Source of the DNA: Paguma larvata
Taxonomy: Eukaryota; Chordata; Mammalia; Carnivora; Viverridae
Assembly (NCBI GenBank): GCA_030068075.1
Contig: CM057841.1
Span: 39,411,030 to 39,475,029, forward strand
Direction of reading: 5' to 3'
DNA: 64,000 nucleotides
The stretch's first letter is position 1, and each line of letters starts with the position of its first letter. Positions 34,811 through 46,064 of the stretch are shown one piece after another. The position numbers and the translations under genes are program-made. The notes under the pieces are model-generated. The model worked only from the letters and a program-made list of their open reading frames with translations, was not told where the DNA came from and did no database searches.

Positions 34811-35014
34811 GGGGCACCTGGGTGGCTCAGTGCGTCACGTGTCTGATTTTGGCTCAGGTCATAATCTTGTGGTCGGTGAGTATGAGCCCCACATCAGGTT
34901 CTTGGCTGTCAGCATGGAACCTGCTTCGGATCCTCTGTCCCCCTCTCTCTCTGCCCCTCCCCTGCTCACAATGTCTCTCTTTCTCTCTCAAGAATAAATA
35001 AAACATTAAAAAAA
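34811..35014 (+). mobile_element. Felid SINE
   Basis: The head is GGGGCACCTGGGTGGCTCAG, then TTTTGGCTCAGGTCATAATC, ACCTGCTTCGGATCCTCTGT and the tail AAGAATAAATAAAACATTAA. The flanks AGTATGTGTACAC and AGCATATGTACAC are the target duplication, two mismatches. The segment usually reading CTGACAGCTCAGAGCC is shortened (GGCTGTCAGCATGGAACC). Confidence 0.93.
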
Positions 35015-35024
35015 TGAGCATATG

Positions 35025-36705
35025 TACACAGAATGCTGGTAGATATATGAATTAATTTATGCAAACCCAATGAATGTGCTCAATCTTCTTAAAAAGAAGG
35101 AAAAAAAATAAAACTGACCATGAATTTACCATGAACTCGGCTGCCAACCTGTGATCATTGCATTGCTACTTACTTGAGTCAATCGTGAATACATTTACTT
35201 GCTGAAATAGCCCTGCAGGGCTCTAGGTCTTTAACTTACAGTGGAGTAGACTTGTCTGAGCTTTAAAAGAAAGTCAGCCACAGATTTACCAGCATGACTG
35301 CAAATCATTTCTTTTCTTTTCTTTTTTTTTTTTTTTGCTGTGGGCTTGCTTTCATTTTTGTTACTTTTCTTTTAACATACAGGGTGTATATAGGACAGAG
35401 AGGTATGCTAAGCAGCCCCTTCTCCCCAGAAAGCATGTAAGTGAAGCCCTATGAAATAGCTGTGGTTATACATCTGGTAATAGCTGATGGCATCCACCTA
35501 GAACAGACCTCAGCAGACACAGATGGATGGAATGGTGTGCTGCTAAAGGCGGGGTCTCAGGGTCAGAGCTGGACAAAACACCCTAGTATTCACCTAAATC
35601 AAACTGGATTGGAAATGTTTGGAGGGAAAGAGGGTAATCAAAAGGCCTCTGACCAGAATATGAAACAAAATTACTGCAATACATAAGTAAGGGGTTTTCC
35701 AAAGACACTGTCAAATCTGGAAATAGGGAACAAGACAATCTCTTAGAACTAGGAAGAACTGGTCTCTCAACATTTCTTCCTAGACTATCATCCCCTTTTG
35801 CTATATTACTCAGTCCTCTGAGAATCACAGAATGTAAACAAAAGCAACTGCTTTGAGTAATATTCCATCCAGAAAAGGATAAGCCCTATTTAAATAAAAG
35901 TGTTTAGAGCATTATTTTTCACGAAGGCCTATATACTCTGCATTGTCCTGGATAAACACTGACAAATTCTTATTCTCTGACTTCCACTTGGTTAGTTTCC
36001 TATGGTTAATGGAGTCTTTCTAAACAGAATAACTGTTTTCCTGCTTTCCTACTCCCAATCTCTTTCAAGTCTGGTATCATTTTCTAAGACAAGAGAAAAC
36101 AGGCTTTGGAATTTATTCCCTCATGCCCTCAAAAATGTAGTCTTAACAAAAGCCATTCACGAAACTAACATAGAACATTTCTATGCGTCATAGATTGGGG
36201 TTTATCAGAAGCAGATCCTGGCTGAAAGATTCAGGTACAACTGACATGGATTAAGGAGATGCTCCCAAGTGGAACTAGAAAGGGGGTATAGAGGACCAGA
36301 ATAGGAAGGGGAAAGCCAAAGTTATGATTTGAGGGAAGATGCAATGTGATTCCCAGTGGAGTTTTGAAGAAATTACACCTGAGTTTGTCCCACTTTTAAG
36401 GCTTTTGTACTCCCATTTGCTTATGGAATATCCTGAATCGAGGAGAGGGCAGTAAAACTCCCAGGTACTTCTGGGTTTTTTTCTTGATTATGTAGGTTTG
36501 TGTGCCTAAGAGCCAGCCTCAGAGGTCCCAGGTGCAAACTGCTAACAACAAAGCACACAGAAGGTGAATGATGGGTTCAGAGGTGACAAAATAGATTTCA
36601 TGGATCTTGAAGGGGTACCAAACAAGATCCAGTATAAGGTATACTGAATTTTCAGAAAATAAAATGATTTCTAGGTGACTGAGTGGTGGTGGTGGAGTAT
36701 ACCTT
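35025..36705. other. Mostly unrecognised
   Basis: A mixed (CTTTT)n and poly-T run is at 35309-35336. The stretch 36195-36480 (TATCAGAAGCAGATCCTGG, GATTCAGGTACAACTGACAT, AAGGAGATGCTCCCAAGTGG) looks like an old interspersed repeat that I could not place in a family. Opposed frames at 35441-35686 (+) and 35583-35828 (-) are not convincing. Confidence 0.4.
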
Positions 36706-36709
36706 CCCA

Positions 36710-36860
36710 TAATCTTTTATGTATATTATTATATTACAACCCTTATTTTCCAGAGGGGGATCTGAGTCTTAAAGTGGGTAGATAGTTTCCATAGGTCACT
36801 CAGTTTAGGTCAAGACCAACATGCTGGACTGAATTAAGAATCTGGAACCTTTCTTCCAGG
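36710..36860 (+). repeat. MIR SINE fragment
   Basis: CAACCCTTATTTTCCAGAGG, GGATCTGAGTCTTAAAGTGG and CCATAGGTCACTCAGTTTAG follow the MIR core ('attttacagatgaggaaactgag', 'caaggtcacacagctag'). Confidence 0.6.
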
Positions 36861-37469
36861 TCCCTGTGCTACTCCCCATTTATGATGCTTGATATCTACC
36901 ACATAGCTATGTGGTTGTCATAGATACCATTTATAATCGTGAATGGCAGTGATGTCCATAAGGTATAAGTAAGAGTTAATCATGTCCCTGTCTTCTGATT
37001 AACTCCCACTGTCTTACTTCAGTGGAAAATGACAGCCAGAAATGAAAGTGAGTGTCAAAAGAAGGCAGTTGATTCTAAGAGAGCAGTTGATTCTGAGAGT
37101 AGCGGATTCTGAACGCATATTGACTTATTTTTCCCTTTTCTTTTTTTTTTACATTATTAGTTTTAACATTTGGATCAGATTATACAATATTAGACACTGT
37201 CTTCTTGAGATCGGAATATCGATTACTTGTACCCTGTAAACTATTTTTACTAGTAAAAATAAGCACTTTAATTATGTTAAACATTGATAGAGATAGATCT
37301 TTGTGCAGAAAAGGCAGCTTTTGAATGACAGAAAATCAGAACACATCAATGTGGGTAGTCAAAACTGTCTCCTGCGTAATTGGAACCAGACTGATTACTT
37401 CAATTAGGTTTTTAGCCTCAAATCTGTGTGTGAGATACTTAGGATTCCTCTCATTTCAGATGCATGGAT

Positions 37470-37590
37470 TCATAGAGTCATTAAACTTTAGAGAAGGAAG
37501 GAGTTTTAGGGTCTATTTGGTCCAGTTGATCCTAGAGTCCATGTAGGCAAACTGAGATTCAGAAAAGGGAAATAACTTTCCCACAGGCAC
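37470..37590 (+). repeat. MIR3- or CR1/L3-like fragment
   Basis: GGATTCATAGAGTCATTAAAC, TTTAGAGAAGGAAGGAGTTT and GGTCTATTTGGTCCAGTTGA resemble the mammalian repeat with 'agaatcatagaatttgagagctggaagggacct'. It is followed by MIR-like GCAAACTGAGATTCAGAAAAG. The family is uncertain. Confidence 0.45.
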
Positions 37591-37699
37591 AAATCAAATG
37601 TGACGTCATCAGAGGTTCTTGCAAAGAGTGACCTTTCCAACACTTATCCCTACTATGTAGTGATAGGCTTTAAATATCTCATTAGGATTCCTAAAACAT

Positions 37700-38185
37700 C
37701 AACCCAATTTCAGGTTCATTATCCTCCAATCCATTCTCCATATTGTACTAAGTACTAATGCTGGTCCTTCAGTTTAAATAGCTCGGTGGCTTTATTTTGA
37801 TTTACTGTGGCTCTTTCATATTATGCATCCATCTACCTCTCTTATGTCCCCTTCTAACACTACCTCCCTATTCTCCATTCCAAATATATATCAAAATTTT
37901 AGTGTTCTTATTACTTCCAATCGCAAACACTTTCTACTCCCTCTCTGGTTTTATCTAACTAAGATAAAACTCCTAAGCATAGAAACCATCTGTCCTTTGT
38001 GTTTTCACAACTCCTGTGTATATTTCTACCAGAGTGCATATCACTGACTATTGTAATTTTATGTTGACATTGCTGTCTCTCTCAGTAGGGTATATTTACT
38101 TCTGGAGCAGAACTCTGGTCTAATTCATCACTAGACCACAGTACCTAGCATATATGAGGCATTCAGTAAGTGTGCTAATTGCTGA
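37700..38185 (+). mobile_element. L2 LINE 3' end
   Basis: CTAAGATAAAACTCCTAAGC, TGTCCTTTGTGTTTTCACAA, TGCTGTCTCTCTCAGTAGGG and CAGTACCTAGCATATATGAG with CATTCAGTAAGTGTGCTAAT follow the last part of L2, with some internal gaps. Confidence 0.55.
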
Positions 38186-38189
38186 AAAT

Positions 38190-39525
38190 ATGAAAATCAT
38201 AATACACATAGTGCTGACATGCCATTACTCTCTGGATGGTCCACAAGAGCCATGTGAAAGTGACTATGAAATGTAGTGGTTGTGGATAATAAGTTTGATT
38301 AATAATCCTCTACCTCCTCTAATTCACTCCACTTAATAGCTCCTCATCTTTTGGCATCTAGTGATAGAAAATTCAGATTCAGAATCTCATTGTGATGCTG
38401 CTAATATACACAAATACTTTCCCAAGTAGGCTGAAGGATGATAAAGGTAGGAAAGTAATGTTATATATCTTTGTATCCTTCATTGTTCAGTATATTTTTG
38501 ATTGCAACCAACAGACAGTTATTTATAAAAGCAAAGTTCTTGGCTCGTCTAATTTGGAAATCTAGAGTTAGTCAAGGAAAGTCATTGGCATTTTGAGCAT
38601 CTTGCATGGTATCTCTGATGCTTGTTCTCCCCTCTCAACTTTATTGTTATTGGTTCATTTTATTGCTTACATGGGATCTTTCCACATAGAGGAGAAGATG
38701 GCCTTCAACAAACCTATATTCACCTACTCACAGTTTACGAGCTTCAGTAGAAAGATTCCATTTCCTTGTTATCTGTGGTGCATTCTTACCAGGGAAAATT
38801 CACTTGGCATGGGTTGGGCTATACTAACTTCAGAGACCCCAAGACTGTATCTATCACACGTTGTTTAAGAGGTAGAGAAAAGGCAGTTCCTCTAAGATCA
38901 CAATGATTGAGATGAAGAGAGTGTCATCTTTGGGAAGGATGCATGGTAAAGAAACTGGCATGTGTGTTTACAACAATGTCAAAAGGAAGGAGAGGAAATG
39001 AAGTCAAAACTGCCATTCTCCTATTGATCAACTATTTAGGACCTTGTCTTCAATTCATGCAGGCCCCATGCTGGATACTGGGATTAGAATGGTCCTAATT
39101 TCAAAAGGAGTATCATTAGAGATAAGGAATCTAAAGGGAAAATATGTTTTTATCCCAATTAAAAGTTCTCCAGGTCTACAAATTCTTATATGAGTGTATC
39201 ACCCCCACATACGTACACGTGAACTCAAAAACACAGAGTATATTTCTGTATACATTTACAGTTTTACATAATGTCACAGAGATTGTTCGGTTTAACAAAC
39301 ATATACCACCTTGGTTAATATTCAAGATGCCTATTTGTGCCTATTATCATCCTTTTACTTAGCACATATGGGTATGTCATTTTATATTTTTAAGACTGTG
39401 ATGATGTCAATGAAGGTGCCCAAGGAAATGTATTCAATGATTTCATACTGAAATATAATTAATGTGTCAGAGGGTGAAATCTTGGTTAGGAAACAGGTGA
39501 ACTAGAGGATATTTAAAATCCTGGG
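38190..39525. other. Mostly unrecognised
   Basis: The interval 38500-38870 (TTGCAACCAACAGACAGTTA, AAGATGGCCTTCAACAAACC) resembles an old interspersed repeat, family unknown. The frame at 38593-38868 (91 codons) lies within it and is not convincing as a gene. Confidence 0.4.
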
Positions 39526-39529
39526 CTGG

Positions 39530-39650
39530 TTATTAAAATCCAACTTAGTTTCAATTCCACCTTTTACCAGTTTATGCTACCAATGTTACCATAATAAGTC
39601 ATTTTAACTCTTGGTATAATTCTCCATCAGAAAAGCTGCCCTAATGGAGT
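39530..39650 (-). repeat. Possible MIR, antisense
   Basis: TCAATTCCACCTTTTACCAG, CATAATAAGTCATTTTAACT and CTTGGTATAATTCTCCATCAG fit the reverse MIR order ('ctgccacttaccagctgtg', 'caagtcacttaacctct', 'cctcatctgtaaa') weakly. Confidence 0.45.
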
Positions 39651-39654
39651 TACT

Positions 39655-40950
39655 ATCAGAAAGGAACAGTACCATAAAAAGTGAAGAGAATTACAACATT
39701 GTGTGTACACATTAGCATCTTTAAATTAATCTCCACATTCTGAGTAAAGTCCTTAATTCATAATTTCCCCCACCTGTTATTCATGTCTTCAATGATTTGA
39801 TGTTCCTAGTGCAGATTTATAAATATTCTTTATCATGCTTCTCTTTCTGGAAATAAGTAAAATGTACTTAGAAAGAGAAAGAGAGAGATGAGGGAAAATA
39901 TGCAAAATGGGTAACTCTTATGCATCGGGATGCACAAAACTGCAAATATTCAACATCGTTAGTATGATTTCTACTGAAAGCGGTTGGAGATGTGACAAAG
40001 TGCTGATCGTACTCATGGATCAATCGAATCACAAAACGCCTGTGTTAGAAAAGTCATTAGAGGCATCTAGCACAAATGGGAGAAATGGACAACACATCTC
40101 TCACTATTCCCTTTTCTTGTTCTCATGGCAGATATAGGTCTTCTTGACACACTCTCTTTACACACTCTCCAGCATAGTTAGTTCCTACTTCTCCATCTAG
40201 TACTTCAGGCAATATGCCTCCTTCTTTAGAAAGCCAAGTGAATAATACCCATCTGTTATACCAACCTGATCCAACCTGCACATGGTAGAGTTGAAAATTC
40301 CAATACACGGAGAATAAATTCCCTAGCGGTAAAGAGCAAACTACCAGAAAACAAAAGCAGAGACAGCGTTAGAATATAGGCTTCCTGATTCTCAGTTAGG
40401 AGTGAAAGGATTTGATTTCCAGTTATGAGCGAAAGGATTTAAAACAACGTCACAAACCCAAAACAAATGTTAGGAACAAAAAGTGCATGTGGTGACCTTC
40501 AGACAATGGTTCCTTTGGGCATCAGAAAAATATCCTTGCCAGCTGCTGTATTAGCACATTGTAGATAGCAATGTCTGTGCTAGTTATGGAATAAAGAACT
40601 AACAAAAGGCAAAGTATGTACTGTAAATAAACCATGTAGGAAAGAACAAATATTCAGCTACATTATGGCTTGGAAAAAGGAGGCTCAACGTTTTTTACTT
40701 AAAGATGAGTTAACAAGGGAGTTTCTCTAAGCTGAGATATTTTCTGATAACTTGAAAATATGATTTAATTACAACGCAGATTTCTGAAAAGGAGAACAGT
40801 GACCTTGATAATAAGCCCAACTCAATATTGTACAGTAATAGTTTTCTAACTTTTTTGAGCCTATGGTACAAGCAGACATTAAGTAACATTCACATATCAT
40901 ATATCAGCCTAACAATTCTCTTAACTTGAAAATTTTATAAATTTTACAAA
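39655..40950. other. No recognised feature
   Basis: Includes two similar 20-base segments near 40395-40440 (AGTTAGGAGTGAAAGGATTT and AGTTATGAGCGAAAGGATTT). No gene is recognised. Confidence 0.45.
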
Positions 40951-40954
40951 TTAC

Positions 40955-41060
40955 TAACTCTCAGGTTGGGGAACTATTCACCCAAGGTCACATAACTAGT
41001 GGAAGAGGCAGATTATTGATCTACATGATTCTGTTGCCTATACTCTCTTCAACAAAAGGC
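40955..41060 (+). repeat. MIR SINE fragment
   Basis: TCACCCAAGGTCACATAACT, AGTGGAAGAGGCAGATTATT and GATTCTGTTGCCTATACTC match the MIR 3' half, including the well conserved CCAAGGTCACA. Confidence 0.7.
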
Positions 41061-41078
41061 AAACACTAAGTTTTTCTG

Positions 41079-41190
41079 TTTCTTTCTTTCTTTTCCTTTT
41101 CCTTTTCCATTCCCTTTCCTTCCTTCCTTCCTTCCTTCCTTCCTTCCTTCCTTTTTCTTTCTTTCTTTCTTTCTTTTTTTTCTTTCTTTC
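41079..41190. repeat. Long polypyrimidine (CTTT)n/(CCTT)n tract
   Basis: Over 110 bp of almost pure C/T on the plus strand, with few interruptions (GTT near 41078 and CAT near 41108). Order: CTTT units, CTTTTC units, about nine TTCC units (41117-41153), then CTTT units again, ending at CAGG. Confidence 0.95.
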
Positions 41191-41194
41191 AGGT

Positions 41195-41905
41195 GCATAT
41201 TACATTAGATTAGTTTATATTGTGTTCAGTTATAGTGGGTTTTATATGCATGCCTATAAATTCATGACAACACTTATTTAGATTCAAAACCCACTAAAAT
41301 GAGAGAATACATACAAGTGTATACCACTTAGTTGTTCAAGACCAAATAAGAGATTACTGGTTGAAATACATATTTTAAATTGTGAAATTGTGCTATCTGA
41401 AATATAAGTATCTAAATAAATGTAATAATGTAAAATTCTCATTTATACTAAATATATACCATATAAGGAGGGTATCTATTTTCTACACTATATGTAGTGT
41501 TTATTGTATAAACATTATTAGATGCTTAGCAACTTAAAGAGTGCCTCCTCACAAAAACACATTCCTAGAACTGTAAAGATAATGCAGATGAGGGGATGCA
41601 AAATTCAGAGGCACCTCATATAGCTCTACCCATCGTACTACATGTGAGAACTGTCCTCTGTAAACTGGACCAATGACACGTGCACTGAGGAAGAGTGACG
41701 TATAGATGAAATGTGATAAAATACGTAAAACTGTCTGGTTCATAATGTGCAGGAGCTCTGTTACGGCCATGGATTCTGAAGACAGATGAGAGAACCAAAA
41801 CCCACTGCAGCAAAGAAGAAGGGTATGGCTTCGCAGTGAGATAAAATGTATGGTAAATACACAGAATGGGCATTATGTTTTCAGTAAGACTGGAATAAAG
41901 ACTCG
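41195..41905. other. No recognised feature
   Basis: AT-rich. The overlapping minus frames at 41549-41770 and 41616-41921 share the same open stretch and match nothing I know. Confidence 0.45.
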
Positions 41906-41921
41906 ACAAAAAGGCAACCAT

Positions 41922-42135
41922 TGGGGGGCACCTGGTTGGCTGTATCAGTTAAGCAGGGGTAAGCATCCCACTCTGGACTTTGACTCAGGCCATGATCTCA
42001 TGGTTCATGAGATCAAGCCCTGCATGGGGCTCTTTGCTGAGAACACAGAGCTTGTTATGGATTCTCTCTCTCCCTCTCCCTCTGCCCCTCCCATGCTTGT
42101 TTTCTCTCTCTCAAAATAAGTAAATAAATATTTTT
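41922..42135 (+). mobile_element. Felid SINE with internal insertion
   Basis: The head is GGGGCACCTGGTTGGCTGTA, followed by an extra AGCAGGGGTAAGCATCCC stretch, then CTCAGGCCATGATCTCATGG, GCCCTGCATGGGGCTCTTTG and the tail AAAATAAGTAAATAAATATT. The duplication AAAAAGGCAACCAT (41908-41921) against AAAAAGTCAGCCAT (42136-42149) has two mismatches. Confidence 0.92.
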
Positions 42136-42214
42136 AAAAAGTCAGCCATGAATAGAAGAAAAGTCTCCCATCTCCACAAATAGGAAGCAGCAAATGTTCA
42201 CCACTAGAACCTGT

Positions 42215-42710
42215 TTTCTTGCCACCAGCCAGCCTCCTGTCCAGCGAAAGCTCCTACTAGGCTGACCTAAACTATTAAATTTCCTTGAAACTCAAACTTA
42301 TTCAAATTCCTTGAACAGATCTGTTTGTTTTGTCACAGGGCCTTTGCATATATTATATCCTTTGTTTAACATGCATTCCTTGGCTCTACTCAACCATCAC
42401 TAAATCAACTTTTACTCAACTTATGGATCTCACCAGAAAAATCACATCCTCCCGGAAGTTTCATGGACTCTTCCTATGAGGCCAAATGATCCATTGCATA
42501 CTTTCACAGTTTCATTTGTTTCCATCAAGTACTTATAAACATTATAAATCTTATTCATTAAGGCAAATATACATTAAAGTAAGTCTTCCCACTAGTCTGC
42601 AAGCTCCATAAGGACCAGGTTCCCAAATAGATGTTATCATTTTTGTATTTCTAAGCACCTATCATAATGTCTAGCACAAATACACACTCAATAAATCATT
42701 ATCGAAAAAA
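42215..42710 (+). mobile_element. L2 LINE 3' fragment, well preserved
   Basis: The order is CACAGGGCCTTTGCATATAT, CATGCATTCCTTGGCTCTAC, TTTGTTTCCATCAAGTACTT, CACTAGTCTGCAAGCTCCAT, AAGGACCAGGTTCCCAAAT, GTCTAGCACAAATACACACT and CAATAAATCATTATCG. This is the L2 3' end for nearly 500 bp, the clearest L2 in the window. Confidence 0.8.
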
Positions 42711-42714
42711 AGAA

Positions 42715-44000
42715 GAAAGGAATACCTACTACTTCCAAGAAGGTAAGTGTTCTCCTGGCAGTTCATGAGAAATAGTTTATTATTAATATCTGCTCTACAG
42801 CTTTGGAAGAGGAGCAAGCTTCTTTATATTTTTTTCCTCATAATACAAAGAAAAGTCTTCCTGGACAGTCATAGAAAGTCAGGCATGGATACTACCTACA
42901 AACTAGTAGCTGGATTAGCTCCTGGATTAGCTGGCTGATTAAAGGTATTTGTAAACATACGTGTGGTTCAGAGGTCTGACTTGCAGTATTTGTGGAAGGT
43001 TCATACTCATTTACTGGGAAAATCTCCTAAGTCAATCTCATTACTACAGAGATAGATGTGAGGGAGGAAGAGCAACAGAGTTGAGAGAGCCTCCACCTAA
43101 TGTTCTGGACAAGTAAATAGATATATATACCTAGAATCTAAATACTAGAGTGCCAAAAACGTAAATTTTATATATATTGTCTGAAAAATGTTCTTAATAT
43201 TAAAATCTCTCTTTACTGGGGGGTGGGGAGGAGGAAGAAGAGGAGAAAAGATGCCAAATCCAAGAGGGCAGAGAGAATTCTACAGTTTGGGTAATTATTC
43301 CAACTCCCCTTTAACTTGTTGCCATATCTACTTACATCCACCTCAGAATTGAAATTGACAAGGCATAGTGCTCTTTGAAAATAAAATGCTTCCAAATAGT
43401 TATATAACTGCTCAGTCCATAATTTTATCTACAGTATGCACTAATAGCTCTCTCTAAATATTGCTAAATTATTTGCTAAACTGGAAGACACAGTTAGGTT
43501 TTATCATCGTTCCCTAAACTACTGGCAAAATAGTGGTGCTTTGAAAATATTTAACTCTGTCAGTTTTTATCAACTGATCAGTGGTAAGCAGTTTTTTAGA
43601 TTAAATAAGATCAAATGGGATTTGTGGCTGTCAGATTTTCATTTGGCTTGTTCAATCATTATTTAAATTGCATTTCTGTGTATATAGCAATATGTTAATT
43701 CGTTAGACAATGCATGCAGAAGTGATGTATGTTGCATTTTAAAAATTAGTTGAGTGAGGTGGTTCAATGTTGTGCTGTCTAAAGTTAAGTATAAACTTTA
43801 CAGTAAAATCTCCAAATGTTAATGACAAATGGAATTCAACCTAATGCACTTGTGCTTCTATAAACATTTTGTACTTGTCTGTGCCTCCATGATAATAGAT
43901 TTTCTTAGTTCAATAAGCACATTCATTTGTAATAATGGAAATGATTTTATGTCATCTGTATCACCTAGTACAGTACTACTAAAAATAAGCATCTTCCCAT
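42715..44000. other. No recognised feature
   Basis: AT-rich, with a G/A-rich stretch near 43218-43252. The frames at 42747-42938 (+) and 43213-43395 (-) are not convincing. Confidence 0.5.
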
Positions 44001-44002
44001 TC

Positions 44003-44147
44003 TTTTTCTTTTAATGTTTATTTACTTATTTTGAGAGAGAGAAAGTTTCAGCAGGAGACAGGCAGCAAGAGAGGGAGAGAGAGAAAACAACACAGGCTTC
44101 ATGCTCAGTGCTGCATCCAACGCAGAGCTGGAGCATCCTACCATTCG
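44003..44147 (-). mobile_element. Felid SINE lacking its head
   Basis: TTTAATGTTTATTTACTTAT, then GAGAGGGAGAGAGAGAAAAC, GGCTTCATGCTCAGTGCTG and CATCCAACGCAGAGCTGGAG. The reverse head and most of the tRNA-like part are absent, so this is a 5'-truncated or deleted, inactive copy. Confidence 0.8.
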
Positions 44148-44149
44148 TA

Positions 44150-44562
44150 AAGCCAAGTTTAAATGCTTCAGTTTCTTGTCCCTGCTATTCAGCTCACTTG
44201 AAGGTCATGTTGCCCTCCTCTGAACTCTCACAATGTGTTTCACCCTCTCTTTTACATAGGGCAGTTTTTACCTTTGGAGACAGTTATTTGGTTGGCAAAC
44301 GTCTCCCTCTTACTAGAGAATATAGGATTTGAGCACTGCATTGCTCTAGAATCCCAAGCAGTGGTGAAACAGCATGGATAAACAGAGAGGTAATTTGAGT
44401 CTCCCTTCACCTCTCTCCCAGTGTCATCTGGAAAAAGATAATTTATACAATTTCCTTTTAGGTGTGCCAAGGCTCAGGAAGAGGACCAAATGCAAATGGT
44501 ATTTAGACCACACTAACCCTGAAAAGTTATCCTCAATTTGGGATAGCAGGAATTCTCTTCCT
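44150..44562. other. No recognised feature
   Basis: Overlapping frames at 44108-44332 (+), 44252-44470 (-) and 44374-44604 (+) run across each other and into repeats. None is supported as a gene. Confidence 0.45.
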
Positions 44563-44576
44563 CAAAAGGTACTTTG

Positions 44577-44768
44577 GTGGCACCTAGGTGGCTCAGGCGT
44601 TTAAGTCTCTGATTTTTGATTTCAGCTCAGGTCATGATCTCACAGTTTGTGAGTTAGAGCCCCGCTCAGGCTCTGCCTACTTGGGATTCTCGGTCTCACC
44701 CTCCTCCTTCTGTCCATGTTCTCTTTCTCTTTCTCTCTCTCTCTCAAAATAAGTAAACAAACAAACTG
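44577..44768 (+). mobile_element. Felid SINE, first of a head-to-tail pair
   Basis: The head is TGGCACCTAGGTGGCTCAG, then TTTCAGCTCAGGTCATGATC, GAGTTAGAGCCCCGCTCAGG and a CT-rich segment with tail CAAAATAAGTAAACAAACAA. The middle segment is deleted (CTGCCTACTTGGGATTC). The preceding target sequence is AAAAGGTACTTTGG (44564-44577). Confidence 0.92.
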
Positions 44769-44781
44769 AAAATGTATTTGG

Positions 44782-45000
44782 GGGGTGCCTGATTAGCTCA
44801 GTCGGTTAAGTGCCCAGTTTTGGGTCAGGTCATGATCTCTTGGTTTGTGGGTTTGAGCCCCGTGTCAGGCTCTGGACTGACAGCTCAGAGCCCAGAGCCT
44901 GTTTCGGACTCTGTGTCTCCTTCTCTCTCTTCCCCTCTCCCACTCACACTCTGTCTCTATCAATAATGAATAAATGTTAAAGAAAATTTAAAAATTAAAA
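44782..45000 (+). mobile_element. Felid SINE, second of a head-to-tail pair
   Basis: The head is GGGTGCCTGATTAGCTCAG with A box TAGCTCAGTCGG (44794-44805). It continues with GGGTTTGAGCCCCGTGTCAG, CTGACAGCTCAGAGCCCAGA and a full CT-rich segment and tail. It begins right after AAAATGTATTTGG (44769-44781) and is followed by AAAAGGTATCTGG (45001-45013). Confidence 0.94.
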
Positions 45001-45014
45001 AAAAGGTATCTGGG

Positions 45015-45425
45015 ATTTATCATGGTTTTAGCAAACATTCTTCAAGATTATCCACTTCCTAACGGAGGGGCAATAGAAATATTCTTCAAGATAAAATGTA
45101 TCTTAAAAATCACACGGTAAAAAAATTTAAAAAACAACAAAAAGAGAAGCCCATATATGCTACATAAAAGTTCTAGCTCATCCTTTAAACAATGCAACAG
45201 CAAGTAAACTTCAAATATGAGAGTACAGAAGCATATGAATGAAATAATGTTTCTTATAATATGTTGTGAAGTTAAAAAGTATATTGTAAACAGAATGTAC
45301 ACTGTAGTTAAAAGAAAAAAACACCCACAATTCTGAGTATATGTCAATATGAATATTTACTAGTAGAGAATAGTTAATGGCTCTTATTGGCATGCTTGGG
45401 TTGGGTATTTACTAACTAGAGAAAG
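45015..45425. other. No recognised feature
   Basis: AT-rich. The minus frames at 45048-45347 and 45211-45393 are Phe/Leu-rich, as expected from base composition. Confidence 0.5.
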
Positions 45426-45429
45426 TTAC

Positions 45430-46062
45430 AGATCTTCCCTGACTTATGATGAGGCTGTGTCTTGATAAACCCATTAAAACATGAAAATATCATAACCCAA
45501 AAATGCACTTAATACAGGTTACCCACCAAACATAGGTTAGCCTAGCCTGCGTGAATTAAACATTTTCAGAACACTTATATTATTAGCCTACAGTTGATCA
45601 AAATCATCTACCAAAAAGGCTATCTTATAAGAAAATAGTGAATATTTCAGGTAATTTATTGAATACTGTACTGAAAGTGAAAAGCAGACTGGTTGTAGGG
45701 GTACAGAATGGTTGGAAGTACATCAGTGGTTGACTCTCATGATCACAGGGCTGACAGGAAGTTGCAGGGGGCTGTGGCTCAGCATCATAAGAGGGGAACG
45801 TGTGGCATACTGCTCTGTCAGGAAAAGATCAAAATTCAAAATTGGAAGGACAATTTCAACTGAACATGTATCGCTTTCACACCATGGTAAAGTAAAAAAA
45901 TCATGAGTTGGGGGACTGCCTGGGTGGCTCAGTCAGTTGAGCACCTGACTCCTGATCTAAGATCATGATCTTAGTGTTATGAATTGAAGCCCCGTGTCAG
46001 GCTCCACACTGGGTAGTGTCAAGCTACCTAAAAAAAGTTGTAAAATGAACCATCATTAAGTC
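45430..46062 (+). mobile_element. Tigger-type (TcMar) DNA transposon, non-autonomous
   Basis: The interior has TGATAAACCCATTAAAACATG, GCACTTAATACAGGTTACCC, TTAGCCTAGCCTGCGTGAAT, TATTGAATACTGTACTGAAAG and ATCGCTTTCACACCATGG, a motif order I associate with a MER/Tigger-derived element of about this length. The left end (GACTTATGATG, from about 45440) and right end in reverse (GACTTAATGATG) form a decayed terminal inverted repeat. It is too short for a transposase gene and was mobilised in trans. A truncated SINE (45911-46035) interrupts it close to the right end. Strand is arbitrary. Confidence 0.75.
45911..46035 (+). mobile_element. Truncated felid SINE inside a DNA transposon
   Basis: The head is GGGGACTGCCTGGGTGGCTCAG-like (CTGCCTGGGTGGCTCAGTCAG), then GAAGCCCCGTGTCAGGCTCC. 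The CT-rich segment and most of the 3' part are missing, and CTACCTAAAAAAAGTTG follows. The short repeat AGTTG occurs at 45906-45910 and 46036-46040 and restores the transposon sequence if joined. Confidence 0.8.
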
Positions 46063-46064
46063 CA

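Noticed and set aside
35309..35336. Tail of an antisense retroposon
   Set aside because: The mixed CTTTT and T run is not followed by SINE, L1 or transcript-like sequence that I could recognise.
44577..45000. CRISPR-like or satellite array from two similar units
   Set aside because: They are two SINE copies with different internal deletions and separate tails, with no regular spacers.
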